Positions 29,701-39,435 of a DNA stretch of 57,603 nucleotides are shown here, one piece after another. Source of the DNA: Hysterium pulicare CBS 123377 (Eukaryota; Ascomycota; Dothideomycetes; Hysteriales; Hysteriaceae); the NCBI GenBank assembly GCA_000467715.1, contig AJFK01000207.1, forward strand, positions 1 through 57,603, read 5' to 3'. A program made the translations under genes and the position numbers. The notes below the pieces were generated by a model. That model was given only the letters and a program-made list of their open reading frames with translations. It made no database searches and was not told the origin of the DNA. The number at the start of each line of letters is the position of its first letter. Position 1 is the first letter of the stretch.

Positions 29701-30358
29701 CCTCGACCTCAAACAAAAACACGCCAACGCCTTCGAAGCGCGTTTCGCACGCGACCAAGCAGCCGGCACAGCGCGTCAATCCCAAACCATCATGGTCTTC
29801 ACAATCGTCACGATCATCTTCCTTCCGCTCAGCTTCATAGCGGCTATCTTCACGATCAATATCCGCGAATTTCCTAGGGATTCCGGCGGCCAAGAGAGCT
29901 TGCCGTTTTCGTACGTCTCGAAATATATGTTTGGGATTGGTCTATCGATTTCTGTTCCGCTGATCTGGGTTGCGTTGAGCTTGGATGCTATTTCGGATTA
30001 TTTCAGAGAGGCGAAGCGGAGGTGGAGGGAGAGGGGGAGAGAGAGGCATAGGCAGGGACAGATTGGAGGTGGGGGCGGGAAGTTGCTGGAGAAGGATGAG
30101 TTTGCGGGCGTGGATATGTTGAAGTTGGAGCAGGCGCTGAGCGCTGCTAGGAGTATGGGCGGGAGGAGAAGTGTCGAGTCTGATTGGGTCGTGCCGCTGG
30201 GAGAGCACCTATTGCCGGTTACGAGTCGAGAGACGGGGAGGAGTGCTGGTCGGGGGATGAATGGGGCGGCTAGGCCAGCGATGGGGGTCGGGAGGCAGAG
30301 TACGGGGTTTAGGATCAGGGGGAGTGCGGAGGTTGAGAGGGGCGGTGGGGTGGTGTAG
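26705..30358 (+). CDS. ankyrin-repeat / CorA-like membrane protein fusion
   Basis: Exons 26705-27875 and 27924-30358 (48-nt GT-AG intron with CTAAC) give 1201 residues. At least eight ankyrin repeats lie at about 30-370, for example SPLLRAVEKNHVRVVMLL, SPLHWACVTGKKNLAEWLL, TSLHLAAAHGRDDIVELLL, TPLHNACEHGSVKIVRILL and TPLHVAAQAGHLEVVHCLL. A Lys/Gly/Ser-rich linker (around 530-580) follows, then an all-helical CorA-like domain and two membrane spans near the C-terminus (FTIVTIIFLPLSFIAAIFTI and YMFGIGLSISVPLIWVALSL). The GMN signature of true CorA Mg channels is not present between them (NIREFP instead). Known: this fusion is common in Pezizomycotina. Ion transport is not established; a signalling role is possible. 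Confidence 0.88.
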
Positions 30359-32209
30359 TGTAGTGTAGTTGAATACCCATATAGCAATGATCATGGAACT
30401 TTCGAAGCAATGAGACAAGTAATATCCTGGAGAGACTCTTGAAATGTGCAATTAGCTGTTCTGATACTGGAAGGACTTGGAGCCGTAAACAATTTCACAA
30501 GTGTTTGCGACCCGATCGTACTTCACATTGGAAAGACGACGCAATAATAGACGTAGCTCTATATGAGTGGGATCGTTGCTTCGCGCCGCTGTCCCGGTAG
30601 GCGTGGTAGCATACATGTATTTGGTCGCCTCAGGCCTTGACCGCACGGGCCCTGTCCAAAAACCTTCCTAATCCGGTAATGAAATAAAAAAGTATTGATT
30701 ACTGAGTCCAAAAATGCTACGATTCGAGGTGCGAGGGTTTGAGCTAGTTTAGCGCGGTTTTGGGGTGGGGCGGGTGAATGTGGTGAAGAGGTGAATGAGC
30801 GGGGTAGGGCTGACGGTTCTGTGTGAGGGGTTTGAGAGTTTGTGGAAGGTGGGCTTTAGGTTTTGTGTGTACTGGACAATATTTATCTATATTAGTGCAT
30901 GCAGCTCGATCTCTATCTCTAGACTATAGTTCTGGAGAAGTAATGATATGATACCAAGAAGCAGGCGAGAAGGAAGTTCGTCGTGTTTGAGTAAATGGTA
31001 ACATGGTATTCACAGCATGAACGCGCAAAAGCAAGACCAATCCCATTGTCTGTAGAATAATATGCCTATCTGTATAATTCTATGTTATGGGTACATGCAT
31101 TTCTGAATATGCATTTCAAGCTCGGCGCGAAATAACTACTTAGATAGCCCTACGGCTACAGTGCGATGCCTCCCTATTGCTCGGTCTTCAACTCAGTTGG
31201 ACAAGTATACATGAAAGTGTTGAAGAGAATGTGACTTGGTTGATTGGCACTGAAGGGGGACTGAGGTTCTTTTTATGTGTTCGAGGCCCTGGCTGCCCAT
31301 GAGTTAGCCTGCAGGGCTGCTCCACAACAGAAAGCCGGGTTACAGTAAAAGTATCCCATCCTGTTATTGACGCCACCCCCGAGATTCCTGCCTGAGTGGC
31401 AGAAAACTTGGTGGATGTCTTCCGGCTGATTATATTAGACCTCTGTAACGTTATCAGCATCCATATGATATAATAACTTGAGGAAATGAGGAGTAGGCGG
31501 CTTATCTAAAGAAGATATCGAATACCGTCCACCTTTATCCGGCCCGATAGAGATAACCCAATCCACCCAATACTTGTCCACTGTGCCCTAGAGTGCATCG
31601 TAGGACTCCGAGTCTGCGAGAACCCAGCTGTCGTCCTAGCTTTGCTGCCTGCGGCTGGAGAATGAAGCCTAACAGTAATGAAGGAATAACAAGACCCGGT
31701 GAAATTAGGCTTAATATCCACCTTTAACATAGATTCGCTGCATCCGAAGGGATCTTAAATGATCTTGCGTCTCGTACGCTGCAGGCCAATTTGTTTAGGT
31801 AAAGGGGTGGGACACCTCAGTAAATTTACTGTATCATTCCTAGCCCTACGAGACGCAGATAGTTGAAGTCAGGTTATCTACTAACGTTATACGAATGCTT
31901 AAAAATGATACCGAGAAGAAGCTGGCGGCTTAAGATGAGTATGGGCAGATACTGGAGATGAAAACCAGCGAATCAACGAAGCGAAGGTAAGCGGAAGGGT
32001 TGAGGGTCCTGGGAAGGCTAAGTTTAACGATCACGTGTAGGAAACTTAGTCTCGACCTCACCTCTCCCATAGAACAATCGACGCACAAGAATCAGTGTAA
32101 TATTCTTCATATTCTGTCAACATTCTTCAGAAAACATGTAATCCTGAAGAACTCTCAATGTCATCAGGTACTCCGCTGCCAACGATAATCCAGACCAACT
32201 CAACTTCCC
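30359..32209. other. gene-poor region of 1.85 kb
   Basis: No gene recognised. Frames at 31188-31460 and 31506-31730 (minus) show no family features. It contains a small inverted repeat around a palindrome (31766-31857, listed separately). The left end is the 3' flank of the ankyrin-CorA gene and the right end that of the FHA-pseudokinase gene. Confidence 0.5.
31766..31857. repeat. short inverted repeat enclosing a perfect palindrome
   Basis: TGCGTCTCGTA at 31766-31776 is the exact reverse complement of TACGAGACGCA at 31847-31857. Between them CAGTAAATTTACTG (31818-31831) is a perfect 14-bp palindrome. It could be a small mobile-element remnant or a structured site. Chance is not excluded. 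Confidence 0.4.
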
Positions 32210-35200
32210 TCATTGCTCCGTTTGAGCACCGAATACAAATGCGAGCTCAGGATCGTTCGCATAAGGATACGTAGTATACGCCTCGGTAGCGCTATCACCG
32301 CCCTCCACCGGATTACGGTACGTGTTGAACTCCTCGATATCACCATCATCGCCCTCGAGTTCTTCAAACAAGGGATGTACATCCCTGTTGCCGTGGCCCT
32401 GTTCCTGCTGCTCTTCTCGGTATTTCTGGGGCTCTTTGGGTGGTTGTACGAGGTTCCTCACTGATCTGCGCTGTCTCAGTTGATTTCTAATCCAACCCTC
32501 CGTCTCTGACCGTTTTCGCTTTTCTCCGGATTGCGCTTCCCGAACCGCATCTCCCCAGCTAGCCTGCCCATCTTCGCATTGCGTCAGGGTCGCGGTTTCA
32601 GTCGGGTCTGATGGGGTGGGTTGTTTCTTAAGGGCCAGGCGTTTGCTCGAGCGCTCAAACATTGACCAATGGCTTGCTCTAGGGTACTGTCCGGACAAAT
32701 CCATCTCAATATCGCCGAAGTAATCGAGGAAAAACTCATAACCCGGTACCCATTTACCTCCAGTTGCATGGCGAACAAATAAGTCGATTCGGGACATGTG
32801 TGCAAACCCGACGTATTCTCTCCTAGCCAATATGATATGGCTTATCGGACCGACGCTCGAAATATCAGCCATATCGGTCGCGAACTGGCTCGGCTTAGCG
32901 AGTGTATCGGTCAAAACATCTAGTTGAAGAGCTTGTGCGAATGGCTCAAGGAAATCGATCGAAACATAATGTCCCTCGAGTTCGCTCTCCCCTCGGACCT
33001 CCAAAAAGTTCTCGATTCTGAACGACTTATCCTCCGACCCCGCGCAAGCTTTTGCAAACTCAGGTTCTGTCAGAGCTAGAAGCTGTGTTAGATTAAATAC
33101 CTGGGATGGGAAGTGGTACCAAAGCTGATAGACATCATCTATTTCAACCGTCTGTGTGTTGCGATCTTGATGTTGCAGCGTTTGAGCCAGACCAGCCACC
33201 ACGGACATTGGAGGAGTGCCCTTTTTCTCGAGGTAGGCTACAAACTTTTGCAGCTTCGACCTCGGGCAATACTCTTCAGTTAGATATCCTTCTAGAAGCG
33301 CCCTCGCACATGACTTGATGGGTTTCTGCCACGATGGCCAGATCTCGCAGCAAGCTGCGAGATACTTCCCCAGCGTGTACATATCGACGAAGAACTCCGA
33401 ATCATGCTGGTCATATCGAATGCCGATCGTGAACCTTTTATGTACAGCAAATGTTCGCCATGGGTTAGGGCAATCTCCTTCAAGCCGACGCAGCTCTTTA
33501 CATATTTCGTGTGGCGTCAAAGCCCAAGCATTATCGTAAACGCGCTGTTCGATAAGGTGGTCCAAGAACTCATGGCCCAGTGACAAAATTACATGTTGTC
33601 TTGGTGTGTTGCTGCCGGGCCCGCTCACTGCTTCCCATGCGGCTGCGACTTCCTTGAGTTTTTCTGCGCTGACAGGTAGCCAGATGGCGGTTAGCGCATT
33701 TCTCTCTGCGGCTTTGAGAGCCACGGAAATGTCAATTCCTGACTGAGCAAGCTCAATTTTCGACTTTTCGGCATACCTCGATGTCGCGTTTCTATTTGAC
33801 CTCTTCTCGTACTCCGTTTGCTTACGAATGAGGTCGCGGTTCTTTTTGAAGGCTTTTTCCACTTCATCATCAAAAACAGCTTGATCCTTCAGACCTGGGG
33901 GCTTTCCTGACCTCATTTCCCAGAGGTTCGAGCATCTAACAACTAGTTGTATGGCTGCTTTACCGTTTGCGATGAAGTTTGGGTGCGTATCGACTCCACG
34001 TCCCAGTTTCCGGGTGTCGCTGTACCCGACCAAAAGGACTTCGGCTGATGGGAGGTTGAGGTCTCTCACGAGAACCGTTCCGCTCCAAATATAGTTATGC
34101 TCGATGCTCTCCTGATGGAGGAACTCTAGTGCACCCATTAAGCCTCTGAGTAGGCTCTTTCCCGCTTCACATCGTACCGTGGGATGCCAAGTCTCGACCT
34201 GCTCATGATACGTTGCGTACGTAAGGAAGCCTTCTCGCAAACCAGTTATTATAACTGGTTTCCCATCAATTTCTCGCATTTCGTGATACTTCACTATGGA
34301 AGGGTGATCCTGCCCAACAGGGTCAGTTGTTGCACACTTTTTTATGTTTAGCATTGTTTTTGACATACTAGTAGTCCCGACATGGTTTCAAATTCCTTCT
34401 TCCTCAATTTTAAACCCTTCTCGGTGTTTTCAAAGACCTTTGCACCGTAAAACTTACCTAGAAAGGGATCTAAAACTTTGTAAGACCGGTTGGATAGACG
34501 TTGATCTTCCAACAGGTATCGGGTTTGTGCCCAATGTTCCGTGCGATCCCGGACGTCTTGTGCTCGGTCTATGGCTGCCTTTGCGTCCACAGCTGTCTTT
34601 GCGTCCGCAGCTGTTTTGGTGCCTCTGGTTTTTGTACCAAGCGTGGTGGCGATATTCATGGCTCCTAGCAAGGGCATGTTATCCTGGGAGTCAATGCATT
34701 CGCTTGCAGGTTTCAAGACCCATATATCGATATCCAACTTGTCGACCTCAACCGTGTTTGTATCGCTAGGATTGAGGTGCAGTGTATGAGGGGAGATATC
34801 AGCAGGCTTTTTCGGCTTAGCATTCTTAGGATCGGCCCTAAAGACTTGTATCGGTACACCATTGACCTCGGTGGACACCACGCTCAGCGAATGTATACTC
34901 CAAGTCCCGGTCTCTGCATTCGGCTTCAACCGGAACTGCTTCCGAGCGACATTCGGATGACTCTGCTCCCTTCCGGGCAGGATGATATCCAGATGCCTCT
35001 CATCGACCGTACCAGCTTTCCCGAAAATGTAGTGAGGTCTACCAGGTTGGGAATGTAGACATATATAACAACCTTGTCGGACAAGATCATTATTAGCCAT
35101 CTCAGTAGCTTCGCCTAATTCCGAAGCCAACCCGCTCGTTGCGTCGATTTGTTCAGCTGGGGTTACATCGGCAATAGGAATCACGCGATAACCAGTCCCT

Positions 35201-35307
35201 TGGTTTAGCTCAGTTGCAGCGTGATGATAGATCGCAACTATAGCCACCGGATCACCATACTCACTATCTGGAGGGAGCTGCGGGCAGTTCTTCGGCTTCA
35301 GAGACAT
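32210..35307 (-). CDS. FHA-domain / pseudokinase fusion protein
   Basis: Exons 35307-34369 and 34309-32210; the 59-nt intron (GTATGT...GGGCAG) joins GLL to DHPSIVKYHEM in frame. The product has 1012 residues. A degenerate FHA domain (phosphothreonine-binding fold) spans about 80-180, with YIFGKAG, GREQSHPNVARKQFRL and TEVNGVPIQVF. Kinase-like sequence starts near 290: AKVFENTEKG keeps a possible ATP lysine, KKEFETMSGL the helix-C Glu, but the catalytic loop reads EHNYIWSGTVLV instead of HRDxxxxN and the metal motif reads VGYSDTRK instead of DFG. Catalysis is therefore unlikely. The C-terminal 350 residues are unassigned, ending in an acidic tail after basic patches (EKRKRSETEG). The layout recalls Rad53/Cds1-type kinases without activity; role unknown. 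Confidence 0.8.
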
Positions 35308-36497
35308 TTTGGAGTACAAAGTTTGTAGTGTGGTTAACACGTAAAAAGTTGTGTAAGAAAAGTTGAGTCGAGTTGAGTTGAGTTGAGTTGAGCTGAAAAA
35401 GTAGTAGAGTTACCGTCGAGTGGTTCTTGCTGGTAGATTGAGTGTTTTATGCAGCAAGTGCTAGGTAGTAGATCTTTATTTCCTCTTCCTTTTACGGACC
35501 ACGGTGAATTGGCCTTCTGACCGCGTTCGGCTTCGAGGTCTTGTGCAAAGATCCGTCACAAAGCTATAGCGAGTACTTGGTCACAATAATACCTACCAGA
35601 AACTCTGTTCACTTAATCGGCAATACTCGGCATATCAGCTTTTGATAGAATTCACTTTTATATCATGTTTCCATTTCATTCGGCTCATACCGGGAAACCA
35701 CTCTTGTGGGAATTTGGATAGCTTGATCTGTATGAGAGACTCGAGCAATATGGGACTTATTAGATGTGTTTTCTCTCAAGTTTGTCTATGATGATACTTC
35801 AGTCTTTTGGCGAGCCAGCTACTTGAGACTCACCCCTTATACGGTTGGAGCCTTATCTATATCGATGCAGAGTCAAGTAACGCCAAGATTGTCAAGCGGT
35901 TATGTGCGAGTCAATGGTAGGTTTGTTTTCAGCTTCTTCCTCGGACTGTTGCACCCTTCGTCCAGGTTAAGATTTTTTATGAAATTCGAAAGCGTTTCTA
36001 GGCGCAATCCTCAAATGTCTTCATGGTACGAGCTCCTATCTCGATTTCTGTTCAGTGATAATGAAGGCCACTATTTCCAGACAGGGGAACCTTAAGTGCT
36101 GATGTTTGTTACCCCTGGGCTGTTTGTCTAATTCTCTCCTAAAATTAAGTGCTACCAATTTATACTAGTGATTCACAATTTATATCTGGCTTTAATATTA
36201 GGTTCCCTCGTAAAGCTGCTTTGGAAAGTAGACAGTGGGTTTGTCTTGTATTGTGTGGTTAAAAGGGGTCATGCTTCTCTAAGCCACAATTCTGTATTGA
36301 GTGTGACTTATTTTGCCCCAAAGTGCACTTTCACTTCTAGAAAGGTGACGATAATTCTGCCACCCCACACCGCTTTCATTTTCGTCACCCCACCTCGCTG
36401 CAACTATTGTTCTTAGACACAATAGGCACAATAGGGACACCATTGTACTTATCTATTCCATCTGCGAACAGCAAACCCTCAACTACGATCAGAAAGT
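35308..36497. other. divergent upstream region, 1.2 kb, with GAGTT repeat
   Basis: It lies between the starts of the FHA-pseudokinase gene (minus) and the repeat-rich gene (plus). A (GAGTT)n tract is at 35365-35392, in the likely 5' leader of the FHA gene. Frames at 35766-36416 show no family features. Confidence 0.5.
35365..35392. repeat. pentanucleotide repeat (GAGTT)n
   Basis: One variant GAGTC unit, four perfect GAGTT units and a partial unit, 58-85 bp upstream of the ATG of the FHA-pseudokinase gene on the minus strand. Confidence 0.9.
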
Positions 36498-38492
36498 ATG
36501 GCGACAATGACTGGCGAATGCATCTCTCTAACATTGGCTCGCCTTGTGGGCAAGGATGGACCTTTCGACGAAGCTGAAGATAAAGCTTTTCGGAGAGCCC
36601 AGAACTTGAAGCAGTTGGTCGGGGATGAGACTTTGCCTTCTGGTTCCGATCACGATAGCGAGGCGACTCCGCGTCAAGGTTACGAGGACTTCATTAGATC
36701 TCTGGATAAACCGAAGACCAACGAGAGGTTCTTCAAACAGTGGGGATACTGGCCAAACTGGCGGGAGATATACCCGTAAGTGAGCTGTCCGCGGTTTTTG
36801 AAATGCTGGCTGATAGTTATTCAGACCTCCTGCTCCTACATCTCTTCCAGTTCGTGTACCTCCTTCTGAGACTCTTACAAGTCTAAGCTTTTCCGAATAT
36901 GAATCAACTACCAGCTCCCGCAAACGAAAGAGAATAGCCCCCGAAGAGTCCTACTTGGAAGGAAATGGCCCGATTGAGGACATTTTCGCCGATTACTCCG
37001 AGCATCCTCCATTGAAGAAGATCAACTACGCCAAACCTACCAGTGCGACTGTTCGGGCCGATAACAATATCCACCTGACTTCAATCACGAAAGTAAAAGC
37101 AATCAATAGAGCAAGAGCCGTCATCAAACCACCAAACATACCATCAGCCAAACCAGACGCCAAACCAGACGCCAAACCAGATGCCAAACCCATCGTCGCA
37201 CCCATCACGAAATCGCATGTTACACCACTCGTCAAACCCTTTATGAAACCATTGATTCAGCCTCCACAACCATCAAACTGGGCCAGATTAAATCCCCCAC
37301 CTTCGACTCGGGCGAGATCAGACTCAAGAAACTTTGTCTGGAAATTCTCCTGTAAAGAAGAATCAAATATTCAAATTCTCAACTATGTGACTCCCAACTA
37401 CGGGATTCAACCAAAGCTGCATATTGGAGACGTCCGCCTTCGCATGGCAATTCTTAGCAGCCAGCTTGGTTGGCTCAAACCCGAGAACGCGTCACTTTAT
37501 GGGCGGAAGATTCTACCACCGCGAACACGGCGTCGGGAGCGTCGGGAGCGTCGGGCCAAGTTCAGAGACGTAGTCAGTAGTAATACTGAAGTCCGTCCTG
37601 TAAACAAAGTTGTGAGCTCTTTCTCACTTGTATCTTGCAGACTAACAATGTGTAGACGCCCGAACAACCGAAAGATCTCATCACGACCCCACAGGCAATG
37701 ATTCCACACACAAATATTGCTCAGCCAACGATTCAAGAGTCAAAAACTCCGCAGCTGACGTTTCCACACACAACGAGTCGACACACAATGAGTCCACATA
37801 CAACGAGTCCACATGCAACGAGTCCACATGCAACGAGTCCTCCCACAGCGAGTCCACACCCAAAAACTCTGCAGCCACAAACTCTGCAGCCAACGACTTC
37901 ATACACCACGAGTCCACACACAACCATTCCACAGCAGCCTCTTCCACGCTGTGTACCACCGAGCTCATCAACAGGCTTACTTACGCCTCCGGACACACCT
38001 CCACTCCGACCAACGCTTGTGGGATTCACAAAGTGGCCCCAACCCTCAATGACTTTGCTTACACCTCCGGATACACTGCCCAAGCCATTTGCACAACTGC
38101 CACAACCATCGACTGGACTCCCCACTCCTCCAGATACTCCACCAAAGGCCAAGCAGAAAGCGCCAGTTAGGAAAAGCCTGGCGCTCAATAAACCTCCCTT
38201 TCACTTGAAGAGTGACAAGCGTTACATCTCGATGTCGCATAAGGAGAAACACGATTTGGTTAAGCAGCTGAATAAAGATATTGCTCAGAAAACCATAAAG
38301 GGAGACATCTCAGCTACTATTGAAAAGAGGTTGGAAAAGCTTACTGAAGATAAGCGGCGTAAGGCTGAAGAGGCCGCTGCACGAGCCGCGGTGCTCGCTG
38401 AAGATGAGAGGCGCAAGGTTGAAGAGGCCGCTGTACGAGCCGCCGTATTTGCTTACATGGGGCCGCCTCCTAGCTTATTCGGAGGCGATTGA
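36498..38492 (+). CDS. unrecognised repeat-rich, probably nuclear protein
   Basis: Exons 36498-36775, 36825-37611 and 37656-38492, with GT-AG introns of 49 and 44 nt, give 633 residues. The frame stays open through both junctions. I do not recognise a domain. Visible features: a basic cluster SSRKRKRIAP (nuclear-localisation type) near 130; a KPDA tetrapeptide repeat encoded at 37147-37190; a folded-looking block around 275-330 (FVWKFSCKEESNIQILNYVT); an Arg-rich stretch (RTRRRERRERRAKFR); a (S/T)PHTT pentapeptide array; three TPPDTPP-type motifs; and an 18-residue tandem duplication at the C-terminus (38346-38453). Composition suggests a disordered nuclear scaffold, which is inference. Confidence 0.7.
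37147..37190 (+). repeat. 12-bp coding minisatellite (KPDA repeat)
   Basis: Three units of GCCAAACCAGAC (one base differs in the third) and a partial fourth, within the repeat-rich gene, encoding repeated Lys-Pro-Asp-Ala. Confidence 0.9.
37764..37860 (+). repeat. 15-bp coding minisatellite (SPHTT/SPHAT repeat)
   Basis: About six imperfect units around CACACAACGAGTCCA encode pentapeptides TSPHT/TSPHA; degenerate units continue to about 37925. The array keeps the frame in multiples of 15 bp, so it can vary in length without breaking the protein. Confidence 0.85.
38346..38453 (+). repeat. 54-bp tandem duplication at the C-terminus of the repeat-rich gene
   Basis: Units 38346-38399 and 38400-38453 encode EDKRRKAEEAAARAAVLA and EDERRKVEEAAVRAAVFA, two charged helical turns repeated once. 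Confidence 0.9.
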
Positions 38493-39435
38493 AGTGCTTC
38501 TATTAAAAGCTCTAGAATCCCACTATCCGATTCAAACTAGGACACTTCCTTGCGAGGGCGTCTAAGCCCCTGCCTAAAGGAAATCTCAAAGTGGAGCCGC
38601 CAGCGCTGTCTCCCCTGGGAAACTATATGATAAGCTAAAAGAAAGCTCATCATCTCATGTATTGGAATTATTTTTTTGGGATGTCTTGGGTTACTGTATG
38701 CATTTCCTAGTTTTCTTCTTTTGAGTTTGAAGAAGAGATACCCAATGTTTTTGTCCGCTTTCTTGGGGTTGGCTGATTGAATCAGAGACTATAGACTCGC
38801 GGTATTCGTTGTAACGGCATTTGTTTCTATTTTTGGATAGTCAGATCCGGATTTGATTTGGGGAAGCAGCATTAACTTCTATGGTTCCCCGGTGAAGGTT
38901 GGGCGAGGGTCACGTGATTGTCTGGCAACCTTCAATAATTTCGGGTTTATGAGTAAGAAAGTTGTTCTTTCACGTATCTTTCCCTACAGAAATGGATGCA
39001 CCTAATCCATTTGTTATGGGGAAAATTTGGTCACTTGTACCTTACATGAACGACTTCGTGAACCTCGCTCCAAACATCCAAGCGCCAAGAAAGCGGGTCC
39101 CTGGCTCGGTGCAGATGGCAGTTCGTAAAACAAATTCGCATCCAATTCAAGTATACACAGCTAAATAATTCCATAGAGGTAAACGATATTGACAAGGAAC
39201 TGAGTGATTGGCCTCCTCGTTTATTCTCACCTGCACCTCGACGTCGGAGAACGGGTCATATTTCTCCGAGCACGAGCTTGGATCAACAACGCCATTGACG
39301 CGATGGATCGTTGGTGCAACCCAGGCAGTTGGCAAACTTCACGAGCTTCCTACGCCGTTCTCTGGTCTTTGTTCGCGTGTAGGGAATACAGTAGAAGGCA
39401 GTTGGCTTCATATCCGATATCCTTGTGCTCTCGCA
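38493..39435. other. intergenic region before the RhoGEF gene
   Basis: No gene recognised. A frame at 38962-39168 and two overlapping frames at 39204-39477 show no family features and are not supported. Confidence 0.5.

Noticed and set aside
31188-31730. Two minus-strand frames of 74-90 codons in the gene-poor region
   Set aside because: No recognisable family, no splice continuation and no start context; not distinguishable from chance.
34334-34368. A shorter intron acceptor for the FHA-pseudokinase gene ending in AAAAAAG
   Set aside because: It would give a 32-nt intron; the acceptor at 34310 gives a normal 59-nt intron and restores the kinase motif HPSIVKYHE next to helix C.
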